Shown here piece after piece: positions 50,178 through 60,013 of a DNA stretch of 64,000 bases. Location: contig NZ_JAAIJQ010000011.1 of the NCBI RefSeq assembly GCF_010820565.1, forward strand, positions 1 to 64,000, in the 5' to 3' direction. Every line of letters begins with the position of its first letter. The first letter of the stretch is position 1. A model generated the notes under the pieces. It did not search any database. It was not told the origin of the DNA and saw nothing but the letters and a program-made list of their open reading frames with translations. The position numbers and the translations under genes are program-made. This stretch comes from Thiorhodococcus minor. GTDB lineage: Bacteria > Pseudomonadota > Gammaproteobacteria > Chromatiales > Chromatiaceae.

Positions 50178-51725
50178 ATGAGCGACCCAATGAAGAAAGT
50201 CCCCCGCCGGCCGGTGATGCTTGTCATCCTCGACGGCTTCGGTTTGAACCCGTCCAAGGCCAACAACGCGGTTGCGATCGCCAGTACGCCCAACTTCGAT
50301 CGCTACTTCTCCAAGTACCCCCATACGGCGATTCAAGCCTCCGGGCTGTCCGTCGGATTGCCGGACGGCCAGATGGGCAACTCCGAAGTGGGACACATGA
50401 CCATCGGCTCGGGCTGTGTGGTGCGTCAGGACTTGGTCCTGATCGATGAGGCGATCTCCAACCACAGCTTTTTCGAGAATCGCGCCCTGGTGGCCGCAGC
50501 CAATGCCGCCGCCTCCGCGGGGCGGCCGATCCACCTCATGGGACTGGTTTCGGACGGTGGCGTGCACAGCCACGTCCGGCATCTGAATGCGCTCATCAAG
50601 CTCTGCAAGTACCAGGGCGCGCGGCCCATGGTCCACATGCTCACGGATGGGCGCGACACGGCGCCGCGATCGGCGACCAACTATCTGAAGAGCGTGGAGA
50701 GCGCGCTCGAGGTCGCGGGCGGTCGGATCGCGACCGTCTCGGGGCGTTACTACGCCATGGACCGCGACAACCGCTGGGAGCGCACGGAGCTTGCCTGGCG
50801 GGCCCTGGTGGACGGCGAGGGGCGCCGCGCCGAGAGTGCCAGAGCCGCCATCGAGATGGCCTATGCCGAGGGCGAGGACGACGAGTTCATTCGCCCGACC
50901 ATCATCGAGGGCGCCGACCTCATCCAGGACGGGGATCAGGTCATCCACTTCAACTTTCGCAAGGATCGGCCGCGTCAGATGGTCTCGGCCTTCTTCAAGC
51001 CGGACTTCGACGCCTTCGACCGGCGCGGGATCACCGGGGTGAAGGTGACCTGCATGATGGAGTACGACCAGTGGTTCGGTCTGCCCTTCGCCTTCGACCA
51101 CGACATGCCCAAGATCACCCTGGGACAGATCCTGAGCGACGACGGCCTGCCGCAGTTCCATTGCGCCGAGACGGAGAAGTACGCCCATGTGACCTTCTTC
51201 TTCAATGGCGGCCGGGACGATCCCTTTCCGGGCGAAGACCGCAAGCTGATCCCTTCGCCGAAGGTCGCCACCTATGACCTGCAGCCCGAGATGAGTGCGC
51301 CCGAGGTCGCTGACGCCGTGCTGGAGGCGATCGAGCAGCAGGTCTATCCCTTCATCGTGGTGAACTTTGCCAATGGGGACATGGTCGGCCACACGGCGGT
51401 GCGCGAGGCCGTTATCTCGGCCGTCGAGACCCTGGACCGCGAGGCCGGGCGCGTGATCGACGCGGCGGTGGAGGCCGGCTACTCGGTCATCCTGACCGCC
51501 GACCACGGCAACTGCGACGAGATGGTCGATCCCGTCACTGGCGAGCCGCACACCCAGCACAGCGTCTACCCGGTGCCCTGCCTCATCGTCGACGAGGTGC
51601 CCTGGCGTCTGTCCGTGGGGGGCGGCATCAAGGACATCGCGCCCACGGTCTTGAATCTCATGGGGATTCCGGTGCCGGATGTGATGGATGGCCGCTCGCT
51701 CCTGCTGGGTCCGGCGACGGTCTGA
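50178..51725 (+). CDS. gpmI: 2,3-bisphosphoglycerate-independent phosphoglycerate mutase
   Basis: Glycolytic enzyme interconverting 3- and 2-phosphoglycerate, Mn-dependent. 515 aa. First metal motif VILDGFGLNPSKANNAV, catalytic Ser69 in GQMGNSEVGHMTIGSG, and the second metal cluster in NGDMVGHTAVREAVI and LTADHGNCDEM. Normal length. Followed after 3 nt by thyA, so probably co-transcribed. Confidence 0.98.
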   Translation: MSDPMKKVPRRPVMLVILDGFGLNPSKANNAVAIASTPNFDRYFSKYPHTAIQASGLSVGLPDGQMGNSEVGHMTIGSGCVVRQDLVLIDEAISNHSFFENRALVAAANAAASAGRPIHLMGLVSDGGVHSHVRHLNALIKLCKYQGARPMVHMLTDGRDTAPRSATNYLKSVESALEVAGGRIATVSGRYYAMDRDNRWERTELAWRALVDGEGRRAESARAAIEMAYAEGEDDEFIRPTIIEGADLIQDGDQVIHFNFRKDRPRQMVSAFFKPDFDAFDRRGITGVKVTCMMEYDQWFGLPFAFDHDMPKITLGQILSDDGLPQFHCAETEKYAHVTFFFNGGRDDPFPGEDRKLIPSPKVATYDLQPEMSAPEVADAVLEAIEQQVYPFIVVNFANGDMVGHTAVREAVISAVETLDREAGRVIDAAVEAGYSVILTADHGNCDEMVDPVTGEPHTQHSVYPVPCLIVDEVPWRLSVGGGIKDIAPTVLNLMGIPVPDVMDGRSLLLGPATV

Positions 51726-51728
51726 CGC

Positions 51729-52568
51729 ATGCGGAGCTATCTGGATCTGCTGCGCGAAGTCATCGAGAAGGGTGTCGACAAGGGCGATCGCACGGGCGTT
51801 GGCACGCGCTCCGTCTTCGGACGGCAGATTCGGTTCGACCTCAGCCAAGGTTTTCCGCTGCTCACCACCAAGCGGATCCACACCAAGAGTGTCATCCACG
51901 AGCTGCTTTGGTTCTTGTCGGGCTCGACCGACAATCGCGATCTCAAGGCGCAGGGCGTCAGCATCTGGGACGAGTGGGCGACCGAGGAGGGCGACCTCGG
52001 CCCCATCTATGGGGCGCAATGGCGCAGCTGGGCCTGTCCGGACGGGCGCGTCATCGATCAGATAACGGAGGTCGTCGAGACCATTCGCGCCCGGCCGGAC
52101 TCCCGGCGCCTGGTCGTCTCTGCCTGGAATCCCGCGGACCTGCCGGACGAGACCATGAGGCCGCAGGACAATGTGCGGGCAGGGCGCATGTCGCTCGCGC
52201 CCTGTCATTGCCTCTTTCAGTTCTACGTGGCCGAGGGCCGGCTGTCCTGCCAGCTCTACCAGCGCAGTGCAGATCTCTTTCTCGGGGTGCCCTTCAACAT
52301 CGCGAGCTACGCCCTGCTCACGCACCTGATCGCGGATCAATGCGGGCTCGAGGTTGGCGATTTCGTCCATACCTTCGGAGACCTCCATCTCTATCGCAAC
52401 CATCTGACGGACGACATCGTCTATGCGCAGCTCGCGCGCGCGCCGCGCCCCTTGCCGAGCCTGCGGCTAGTGCGTCGACCGGCGAGCCTGCTCGACTATC
52501 GATACGAGGACATCGAGATCCAGGGGTACGACCCACATCCGGCCATTCGTGCGCCGATCGCGGTTTGA
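51729..52568 (+). CDS. thyA: Thymidylate synthase
   Basis: Methylates dUMP to dTMP with methylenetetrahydrofolate. 279 aa. [20 protein letters not shown] opens the folate/dUMP site; the catalytic Cys is C159 in [12 protein letters not shown]; then [20 protein letters not shown] and [11 protein letters not shown]. The protein is about 15 residues longer than E. coli ThyA, with an insert ([13 protein letters not shown], residues about 141-153) just before the catalytic loop. A longer class of ThyA has such an insert, so this need not be unusual. Confidence 0.97.
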   Translation: MRSYLDLLREVIEKGVDKGDRTGVGTRSVFGRQIRFDLSQGFPLLTTKRIHTKSVIHELLWFLSGSTDNRDLKAQGVSIWDEWATEEGDLGPIYGAQWRSWACPDGRVIDQITEVVETIRARPDSRRLVVSAWNPADLPDETMRPQDNVRAGRMSLAPCHCLFQFYVAEGRLSCQLYQRSADLFLGVPFNIASYALLTHLIADQCGLEVGDFVHTFGDLHLYRNHLTDDIVYAQLARAPRPLPSLRLVRRPASLLDYRYEDIEIQGYDPHPAIRAPIAV

Positions 52569-52610
52569 CGGTTGCCCGAAGGTTCCTTGCTCGATCCGAG
52601 CAGGGACGGG

Positions 52611-52697
52611 TTGAGTCGCAAAGACCAGAGGGCGCGCAAAGGATTTCGGTGTGTCGCCGGGGCAGCTCCAGATGTCTTGCGCCGCTCTGCGGCTCCA
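52611..52697. repeat. Dispersed repeat B, copy 4 (short)
   Basis: Ends TTGAGTCGCAAAG and CTCTGCGGCTCCA are imperfectly inverted. AAGGATTTCGGTG and GATGTCTTGCGCC correspond to interior marks of the other copies. 87 bp, lying between thyA and sohB. Confidence 0.65.
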
Positions 52698-52737
52698 AGT
52701 CCCGACCAAGCTCGGCTCAAGGAAACCTAAATTCATG

Positions 52738-53745
52738 ATGACTTTGCTGTTGGAATCGCTCTTCGACTACGGACTCTTCCTGGCCAAGGCGCTGACGGTG
52801 CTGGCCGGTGTGGCCGTGCTGATCCTGCTCGTCTTCCGCTCACGGCAGACCGGCGAGCAGCGGGAGCATCTCGAGATCACGGACCTCAAGGATCGCTATC
52901 GCAGCCTCACCTTCGCCATCAAGGAATTCTCCCTGCCCAAGAAGGAGCTCAAGGCGCTCGTCAAGGCGGAGCGCAAGCGCGAGAAGGAGCGCGAAAAGGC
53001 AAGCGAGGATGCGACCAAGCGCCTCTTCGTCATCGAGTTCAATGGGGACATTCGCGCGAGCGAGGTGGGCGCCCTGCGGGTCTTGGTCACGGCGCTGCTC
53101 ATGGAGGCGCGCGAGGGCGATCAGGTGCTGGTGCGGCTGGACAATGCCGGCGGCATGGTCAGCGAGCATGGTCTCGCCGCGTCGCAGCTGGCGCGCATTC
53201 GCGCCAAGGGCATTCCCTTGACGGTGGCGGTCGACAAGGTCGCGGCGAGCGGGGGCTATCTCATGGCCTGCGTTGCCAACAGGATCATCGCCGCTCCCTT
53301 CGCCGTGGTCGGCTCCATCGGGGTCTTGGCGGAGCTGCCGAACTTCCACCGGCTGCTCGATCGCTACGGCGTCGACTTCGAGCTGCACACCGCCGGGGAG
53401 TACAAGCGGACCCTGACGGTCTTTGGCGAGAACACGGACGAGGGGCGGGAGAAGCTGCGCGAGCAGCTCGAGGAGACGCATCGGCTCTTCAAGTCCTTCG
53501 TCGCCGAGAACCGGCCGAGCCTGGATCTGGAGCTTGTCGCCACGGGCGAATACTGGCACGGCCAGCGGGCGGTCGAGCTGGGACTGGTCGACGAGATCCA
53601 GACCAGCGACGACTTCCTGCTGAGCGCGAGCCAGGACATGGAGCTCCTGAAGCTCAAGTACCGCGCCCACAAGAAGCCGATCGAGCGTCTAATCTCCAGT
53701 GTGCGGGGCGCCCTCGATCAGGCGCTGACGAGCTGGCATCGCTGA
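52738..53745 (+). CDS. sohB: Membrane-anchored protease SohB (SppA family)
   Basis: Inner-membrane serine protease of the S49 family. 335 aa (an ATG one codon upstream is equally possible). The N-terminal anchor is LFDYGLFLAKALTVLAGVAV. A charged helix with many Lys/Glu (KKELKALVKAERKREKEREK) follows. The catalytic core has RLDNAGGMVSEHGLAASQLA, the nucleophile Ser in VAASGGYLMACVA, GSIGVLAELPNF and the general-base Lys in the GEYKRTLTVFG region. Confidence 0.95.
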   Translation: MTLLLESLFDYGLFLAKALTVLAGVAVLILLVFRSRQTGEQREHLEITDLKDRYRSLTFAIKEFSLPKKELKALVKAERKREKEREKASEDATKRLFVIEFNGDIRASEVGALRVLVTALLMEAREGDQVLVRLDNAGGMVSEHGLAASQLARIRAKGIPLTVAVDKVAASGGYLMACVANRIIAAPFAVVGSIGVLAELPNFHRLLDRYGVDFELHTAGEYKRTLTVFGENTDEGREKLREQLEETHRLFKSFVAENRPSLDLELVATGEYWHGQRAVELGLVDEIQTSDDFLLSASQDMELLKLKYRAHKKPIERLISSVRGALDQALTSWHR

Positions 53746-53809
53746 CGCCGCGATCCTTTCCGGCGGCCGGACGGATGTTTCCGGCCAATTGGCGACGAGG
53801 AGCAGGGTA

Positions 53810-55966
53810 GTGACGGAGCTGGTGATCCACTTCCAGCGCCCGGACCATTGGGCCGAGACGATATCCATCCATTTCTGGGACGGCCATCCCAAAGGCCTCG
53901 CGACGGACTGGCCAGGGCTCCCGATGGAGCCAGTGGAAGACGACTGGTTTCGTATCCGGCTGCGCGGCGTCCAGGTCGTGCGCCTGGTGGTCCACGATGG
54001 GCAGGGGCGTCAGACGCAGGACCTCTTCCGCGCCTCGGACGGCTGGCTGACCGCAGCAGGCATCTGGCACGATACCCAGCCGCAGGCGGCGCCCCGGAGT
54101 GCGCCGGAGCAGGTCGCCGCCGCGCCTGTGGCGTTGGACACGGCGCCGCGCCCGATCGAAGAGCGCCGGGATTTCCGCGAGGAGACCATCTATTTCGTCC
54201 TGACGGCCCGCTTCTACGACGGCGATCCCTCCAACAACTTCTTCTGCCGCGATCGCATCCAGTTCGACGCCCAGGGAAAGCCCGTGGATCCGCATTGGCG
54301 CGGGGATTTCAAGGGGCTGATCCAGCAGCTGGACTACATTCGCGACCTCGGCTTCACCGCGATCTGGATCACCCCGCCGGTGGAGAATCGCTCCGGCCTG
54401 GATTACCACGGCTACCACCCCTACGACTGGACCCGCATCGACCCGCGGCTGGAGTCTCCGGGCGCGACCTACCTGGATCTCATCGACGCCGCCCACGCCA
54501 AGGGCATCAAGATCATCCAGGATGTCGTCGTCAATCACTCCTGCCAGTACGGCATCCGCGGCAAGGTCCATATCGACCATCTGCCCACGAAATACTATGT
54601 GCCGCACGGCTCCGAGCAGGGGCGGGTCGACCACGGACCCTATCAGGGGACTCTCGGCAACTACGCCTGGCCGGGGCGCGATGACATCGACAATCCGGTC
54701 GCCCCGGACTGGTACCGCGAGCGCCACGCGCGCGATCCCGATGGCCGCGAGCCGCTGATCGATCCCAAGACCGGCGAGACGGTGCCCAGGCCGGGCTACG
54801 ACCCCGGGCGTTTCTTCGGCATCGATCCGGCAGACTTGGATCCCGAGTGGTATCACCAGGACGGCTTCATCTGCGGCGGCGATTGGGAGAGCGCCTATCC
54901 GCTGCAGCAGAAGCACCTGGCGGGCGACTGCATCGACCTCGCGACCGAGCGCCAGAACGTCAAGGATTACATCATCGGCGCCATCAACCGCTATCTGGAC
55001 ATGGGCGTGGATGCGCTACGCATCGATACCGTCAAGCACATCGAGCGAGACAACCTGCTCGAATATGTCAATGCCTGGAAGGCCCATAAGCCCGGGCTCT
55101 TCGTCTTCGGGGAGAATCTCGTGAAGGGCTACGGCTGGGGCGACCTCGGCGGCGGCGACAACGGCCCCTCAGAGATCCGTCCCTGGTGGTACACGCGCCT
55201 GGGACACGACCCGCGCGATCCGCTCGCCGGCGGTGACTCGGGCTTTCCCCAGCTCGACTTCGGGCTCTTCTCGACCTTTCGCGACACCCTCAGTCGCGGG
55301 ACCTACGCGGGCACGGCGCAGATCCTCAGCATGGATTGGATCTATGGCGACGTGACGCAGCTGGTCACCTTTCTGCAGAACCACGATGTCGGGCCGGACA
55401 ACGACTTCAAATATCGTTTTCAGGGTGAGCAGTGGATGGCGGCCGCGGCCTACAATCTACTGTGGACGTTGCGTGGCATCCCTTGCCTCTACTATGGCGA
55501 GGAGATCGCGTTCATGAAGGGTGCCCCACAGGACGTCGAGGGCGAGCGCGACACCCTGAGTCAAACGGGGCGCGCCTACTTCGGCGATCACCTCGAGCCC
55601 GAGCGCATCGCGCAGACCCAGTCGCACCCGCTCTACCGTCACATTCAACGGCTGAACCTGATCCGCCGCGCCATCCCCGCGCTGCAAAAGGCCCCGCTGG
55701 AGCAGGTGAGCGAGTGGGGGAGTGGCATGTCCTTCGTGCGATCGCATCCCGAGAGCGGCAGCTATGCCGTGGCGGGCCTGGCGATCGGGCAGGACCAGGA
55801 GGTCAGCGTCGAGGGCGTGCGGCCAGGGGTTTATCGCGATGCCGTGACCGGGCATGAGATCGCCGCCGAAGGTCGGCTGAGCTTTCGCGTCAAGGCGAAT
55901 TCCGCCGGGATCTATGTCCTTGATGGACCCGGCAAGATCGGCGAGGACGGTGTCTATTTACGCTAA
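53810..55966 (+). CDS. Alpha-amylase-family glycoside hydrolase (GH13) with an N-terminal domain
   Basis: A 718-aa GH13 enzyme. The first ~90 residues (MTELVIHFQRPDHWAETISI, FWDGHPKGL) look like a small beta-rich starch-binding module. A proline-rich linker leads to the TIM barrel: TIYFVLTARFYDGDPSNNFF, IQDVVVNHSCQYG, nucleophile D406 in ALRIDTVKH, acid E435 in FVFGENLVKGYGW, and the third Asp in FLQNHDVGPDNDF. The end has CLYYGEEIAFMKG. No signal peptide, so probably cytoplasmic and acting on glycogen. GTG 53810 has GAGGAG 7 nt upstream; a TTG at 53789 would add 7 residues. Confidence 0.9.
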   Translation: MTELVIHFQRPDHWAETISIHFWDGHPKGLATDWPGLPMEPVEDDWFRIRLRGVQVVRLVVHDGQGRQTQDLFRASDGWLTAAGIWHDTQPQAAPRSAPEQVAAAPVALDTAPRPIEERRDFREETIYFVLTARFYDGDPSNNFFCRDRIQFDAQGKPVDPHWRGDFKGLIQQLDYIRDLGFTAIWITPPVENRSGLDYHGYHPYDWTRIDPRLESPGATYLDLIDAAHAKGIKIIQDVVVNHSCQYGIRGKVHIDHLPTKYYVPHGSEQGRVDHGPYQGTLGNYAWPGRDDIDNPVAPDWYRERHARDPDGREPLIDPKTGETVPRPGYDPGRFFGIDPADLDPEWYHQDGFICGGDWESAYPLQQKHLAGDCIDLATERQNVKDYIIGAINRYLDMGVDALRIDTVKHIERDNLLEYVNAWKAHKPGLFVFGENLVKGYGWGDLGGGDNGPSEIRPWWYTRLGHDPRDPLAGGDSGFPQLDFGLFSTFRDTLSRGTYAGTAQILSMDWIYGDVTQLVTFLQNHDVGPDNDFKYRFQGEQWMAAAAYNLLWTLRGIPCLYYGEEIAFMKGAPQDVEGERDTLSQTGRAYFGDHLEPERIAQTQSHPLYRHIQRLNLIRRAIPALQKAPLEQVSEWGSGMSFVRSHPESGSYAVAGLAIGQDQEVSVEGVRPGVYRDAVTGHEIAAEGRLSFRVKANSAGIYVLDGPGKIGEDGVYLR

Positions 55967-56011
55967 GGGTGGATGCTGGTATCCGCCGGTCGAATGTGTA
56001 TTATCGCAGCC

Positions 56012-59000
56012 ATGATCGAGCAAGCAAAAAGCGGTCGAGAGCGCCGCATTCAGACCAGGTATCTGGTCGACCTCCATGCGAAAGTGCGGGGTCGGAACCA
56101 GCTTCCGACGAATTGTCGGATTCGCAATATCTGCAATGGTGGCGTGCTCATGGAGACGGAGCTCAGCGAGCCCGAGCTGCCGTTTCAGCCGGGCGACCAC
56201 GTCGATCTGCATTTCGATCTTCCCGACACCCAGAGCATGGATCCGGTCCAGGCGGTCGTCGAGGTCATGCATCGCGCCGACCGTGGGCTGGGCGCGCGCT
56301 TCATTCGGCTTGCCGGCGACGGGCGCTCGCGTCTGGCCCGCTTCATCAGCGAACGGGCCGCGGCGAGTCGTGACCCGGCGGGCGAGCTGGAATCGAACCC
56401 AGTCCGGCTGCGTGCGCGCGAGGTGCTTCAGGGTGTCGGCCAGCAACGCCTGGGCGGACTACTGGATTCGCTCCTCGAGACCTTGGTCGAAGAGCTTTGG
56501 GCCCATATCGAGCGTGCCGACAGCGATGTCGAGCGCACTCAGCTCTCGGGCGAGATCGGTGCGCTTGCGCGAGCCATCCACAATGAAGACTTCTCGGAGC
56601 GCCTCAAGGAGCAGCTGATCGGATCGCTCCAGAACGTCGGCAAGCCCGCGCCCGAGGGCGAATCGCCCGGAAAGCCCCCGGGGGGGGATTTGACGTCCGA
56701 AGGGCTGCAGCTGGTCGACCAGGAGGAGTTCGAGGTTTGGCTCGCGAAGTCGGAGCTGGCAAGCCGACTCGAGGAGGAGCTGAGAGAGCCGCTTGAGGCC
56801 TTGCGAACCCAGATCTCGGCGATCTTCCATGGCTCGCATCTCCCCATGGAGCCGATGGTGCTCGCTGAGACCATCGAGCAGATGCTCGGCGAGCTCGGCC
56901 TTGGTCCTCAGCTCCAGCGGACCGCCCTTCAGGCCGTCTCGACGCACTTGTCGCGCAATCTCGGCTCCTTCTATCGCGAGATGCTGCGGGCTTGGACGTC
57001 TGCCGGGCTCGCCGACCTGCAGCCGGCCGATCAAAATCCCGGAGCACAGGATCAGGTCCAAGGCGGCCCGGACATGGCGGGCGCAGCGCCGTCGATAGGC
57101 CCAGACGCGGTTGGCGAAACGCCGGGAGTCGAGCAGCCGCGGAGCCAAGGGCAGCCGATGCCGCCCGGTGGTGGCGGGACGCAGAATTTCCAGGATGCCA
57201 GGACGATCTCGCAGGCGGCCGGGCTGATGGCGGATATCCTCAGTCAGCATGCCCAGCGCCCCTACTATTATCCCGGCTTCGACCGGCGGGCGCCGCGTCC
57301 CTACGTCGGCGGGCGCCGTGTCGCCGATATGCTGGCTGGACTGCCACAGAGCTTTCAGATGCCCGAGACCGACGCCAGGCGTCCGCTCCGCGAGCTGGTG
57401 CAGCAATGGCTCCAGGCCGCCGAAGCCAAAGGCGGCAGCGAAGGGCCACCGCCTCCGATGGCCCCGCAGGTCGAGGAGCGCGTGGACGTGACGGATCGCC
57501 TCCTGTCGCTGATGCTCGCGGATCCTGCCGCTCCATCGCGCGTCAAGTCGCTGATCCGCCCTCTGACGACCCGCTTCCTGTCCATGGCGCTGACCGAGCC
57601 CGGCGGAGTCACGGACGCCAAGCTGCCGCTGATCAATCTCATCAACAAGCTCGAGCAGCTGGCGAATTACGCCCAGGGCGACGAGTCGTCGGACGACGGC
57701 TTCCGCAAGGAGCTGGAGGCCATCATCCAAAAGCTCGCCTCGGCTGAGACGCCTGACGAAAAGACCATCGATGAGGCCAGCAAGAAGGTCGACGACCTCG
57801 AGTCGCGCGCGGGACAGGAGTACAAGGACAACATCTCCAACTGGGTCAACATCTGCGAATCCAAGGAGCGGGCGCGCCTGGCGCGCGAAGAAGTTCGCGC
57901 GCGGCTGAACGAGACCTTTTCCGGCAAGCGCGTTCACAAGGTCATCCTCGAGCTCTTGGGCATCGGCTGGCGCAACCTGCTCGACCTCTGGTGCGCCAAC
58001 GTCGGAATGCAGGGCGCGCGCTGGATTCACCATTGGGAGGTGCTGACCGGACTGCATGCGTACACCCGCGAAGCGCAGGGCGAAGTCGACCGAAACGACC
58101 TGCCAGAGCTCGACGCGCTCATCGAGGAGATTCGCTCCGGTCTGACCTATATGGGTATAGACCCCATCGTCGGCGACGAGCTGCTCGAGCGCATCGAGAA
58201 CGCCATGCGGCGCGCGCGGGCATCGCTCAATCGCGAGCAGGATTATCTGGTCTTCAGTCCGCTGAAGCCGGATCCGGAGAGCGAGCCGGACAGGGTCCCT
58301 CAGGATCTGTCGGCCTCTGATTGGGAGCGGGCGCTCGATGACGTGGGGTCGCTCTCCGTCGGCTCCTTGATCTGGATGCGCTCCAAGGATGCGAGCAAGG
58401 CGCTGCGGCTGATTTGGCGCAATGACGACGGCTCGCGGCTGGCTGTGACGGACACCATGGGCAAGAAGGTCAAGGTGTTGAGGCGCAACCGGCTTGCCGA
58501 GGCCTTCGCCCGCGGCCAGGCACGCGCCCAGGCGCCGACCGGCAAGCGCATCGTCACCCGCGCGGCGGATGCCGCGCTCTCTGAGATGCAGGAGCGTCTC
58601 AAGTACCACGAGACCCATGACCCGCTGACCGGACTCTCGAACCAGCGCATGCTGGTCGGCTCGCTGACCCAGCTCATGATCCCCGAGCAGCGAAGCGCGT
58701 CCATGCACGCCCTGTGCTTTCTCGAGCTGGATCGCTACGACACCCTGACCGGAACCTTTGGGTTCTCGGTCGGCGAGCGCATGCTGATGGCGGTGGCTCG
58801 GCTCCTCGAGGGGGTCGTCGCGGACGCCGTGTGCCTGTCCTATTTGGGGGGCAGTCGCTTCGGTGTGCTGATGCCGGTAATGGACACGGATCACGCGGTC
58901 GAAGTGGGGGAGTCCGTGCGCGCCGGCTTGACGGTGCTGCCCTTCGATCTGCAGGACAAGCCGTTCCGTATCTCGGGCAGTCTGGGGCTCGCCATGCTGG

Positions 59001-59890
59001 CGGGAGACAATCTGAGTCCGGAGAAGATCGTCTCGGCGGCCAGCGTCGCCTGCCTCGCGGCCCAGCGCGAGGGTGGCGACCGGGTCGTCCTGTTCCGCGA
59101 GGATGACGAGGTCATCTCGCGTCAGCTCGATCACATGCGCAATTGGGCCAAGGCCGAGGATGTCATCAAGGCCGGCAGACGCAAGCTGCGCTATCAGCGC
59201 ATCGTGCCCGTGGACGAGTCCTCCGAGCTCTCGCCCCATTGCGAGATTTTGCTGAGCGTCTACGACGAGGATGGCGTGCCGCTGCCGCTGCAGTCCTTCA
59301 TCGCCGCGGCCGAGGCCTTCAACATGATGCGCGAGGTGGATCGGCAGGTGATCGAGGAGACCTTCAAATGGGTCAAGAACAATCCCGAGCGGGTGCGCGA
59401 GATTGGCGGGGTCGCCATCAATCTCTCCGGCCAGTCGCTGAGCGACCCGGATTTGCTGAGGTACATCAAGGCCGCGCTCGAGGAGTACGGCATCCCGATC
59501 GAGATGATCAGCTTCGAGGTGACGGAGACGGCCGCGATCGTCAATCTGGATCAGGCCGCCATCATCCTCGACGACATCAAGGCGCTTGGCTGCAAGATCG
59601 CCTTGGATGACTTCGGAGCCGGCATGTCATCCTACAGCTATCTGAAGCGGCTGCCCGTCGACTACGTCAAGATCGACGGGTCCTTCGTTCGGGATATCCT
59701 AGTCAGTCCGCAAGACCGCGAGATCGTGAAGTCGTTCAATGAGATCGCGCATTTCATGGGCAAGAAGACCATCGCAGAGTATGTCGAGAATCAGGAGATC
59801 CTCGAGCTTCTGCGGGATATCGGTGTCGATTTTGCCCAAGGCTATGCGATCGAGAAGCCGAAATTCATCGAGGAGCTGCGCCCACTCTGA
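56012..59890 (+). CDS. Very large PilZ-DUF1631-GGDEF-EAL cyclic-di-GMP protein
   Basis: 1292 aa, no membrane segment. PilZ-like domain first (about 8-125: RERRIQTRYLVDLHAKVRGR, NGGVLMETEL). The long DUF1631 region follows (to about 830). Next a GGDEF domain with the active site degenerate (YLGGSRFGVL). Last an EAL domain with EIL in place of EVL/EAL (HCEILLSVYDE), INLSGQSL, FEVTETAAI, ALDDFGAGMSSYSYLKRLPV, KIDGSFV and AEYVEN. The phosphodiesterase metal ligands appear present, so it probably degrades c-di-GMP. ATG 56012 preferred over 55973. Confidence 0.92.
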   Translation: MIEQAKSGRERRIQTRYLVDLHAKVRGRNQLPTNCRIRNICNGGVLMETELSEPELPFQPGDHVDLHFDLPDTQSMDPVQAVVEVMHRADRGLGARFIRLAGDGRSRLARFISERAAASRDPAGELESNPVRLRAREVLQGVGQQRLGGLLDSLLETLVEELWAHIERADSDVERTQLSGEIGALARAIHNEDFSERLKEQLIGSLQNVGKPAPEGESPGKPPGGDLTSEGLQLVDQEEFEVWLAKSELASRLEEELREPLEALRTQISAIFHGSHLPMEPMVLAETIEQMLGELGLGPQLQRTALQAVSTHLSRNLGSFYREMLRAWTSAGLADLQPADQNPGAQDQVQGGPDMAGAAPSIGPDAVGETPGVEQPRSQGQPMPPGGGGTQNFQDARTISQAAGLMADILSQHAQRPYYYPGFDRRAPRPYVGGRRVADMLAGLPQSFQMPETDARRPLRELVQQWLQAAEAKGGSEGPPPPMAPQVEERVDVTDRLLSLMLADPAAPSRVKSLIRPLTTRFLSMALTEPGGVTDAKLPLINLINKLEQLANYAQGDESSDDGFRKELEAIIQKLASAETPDEKTIDEASKKVDDLESRAGQEYKDNISNWVNICESKERARLAREEVRARLNETFSGKRVHKVILELLGIGWRNLLDLWCANVGMQGARWIHHWEVLTGLHAYTREAQGEVDRNDLPELDALIEEIRSGLTYMGIDPIVGDELLERIENAMRRARASLNREQDYLVFSPLKPDPESEPDRVPQDLSASDWERALDDVGSLSVGSLIWMRSKDASKALRLIWRNDDGSRLAVTDTMGKKVKVLRRNRLAEAFARGQARAQAPTGKRIVTRAADAALSEMQERLKYHETHDPLTGLSNQRMLVGSLTQLMIPEQRSASMHALCFLELDRYDTLTGTFGFSVGERMLMAVARLLEGVVADAVCLSYLGGSRFGVLMPVMDTDHAVEVGESVRAGLTVLPFDLQDKPFRISGSLGLAMLAGDNLSPEKIVSAASVACLAAQREGGDRVVLFREDDEVISRQLDHMRNWAKAEDVIKAGRRKLRYQRIVPVDESSELSPHCEILLSVYDEDGVPLPLQSFIAAAEAFNMMREVDRQVIEETFKWVKNNPERVREIGGVAINLSGQSLSDPDLLRYIKAALEEYGIPIEMISFEVTETAAIVNLDQAAIILDDIKALGCKIALDDFGAGMSSYSYLKRLPVDYVKIDGSFVRDILVSPQDREIVKSFNEIAHFMGKKTIAEYVENQEILELLRDIGVDFAQGYAIEKPKFIEELRPL

Positions 59891-60013
59891 GCGCTGCCCA
59901 GGTGTAGCCATTCCTGCGTTGAGCCGAGAACCTGTATCCGCATCTTTGGCGTGAGCCTGTGCCGCGCTTCGGGTCTTCGGAGTGCAGCGCCTGTCATCCT
60001 GGTCTGGAGTATC

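Noticed and set aside
56459-59239. A 926-codon open frame antisense to the PilZ-DUF1631-EAL gene
   Set aside because: Shadow frame; the plus strand encodes clear domains throughout.
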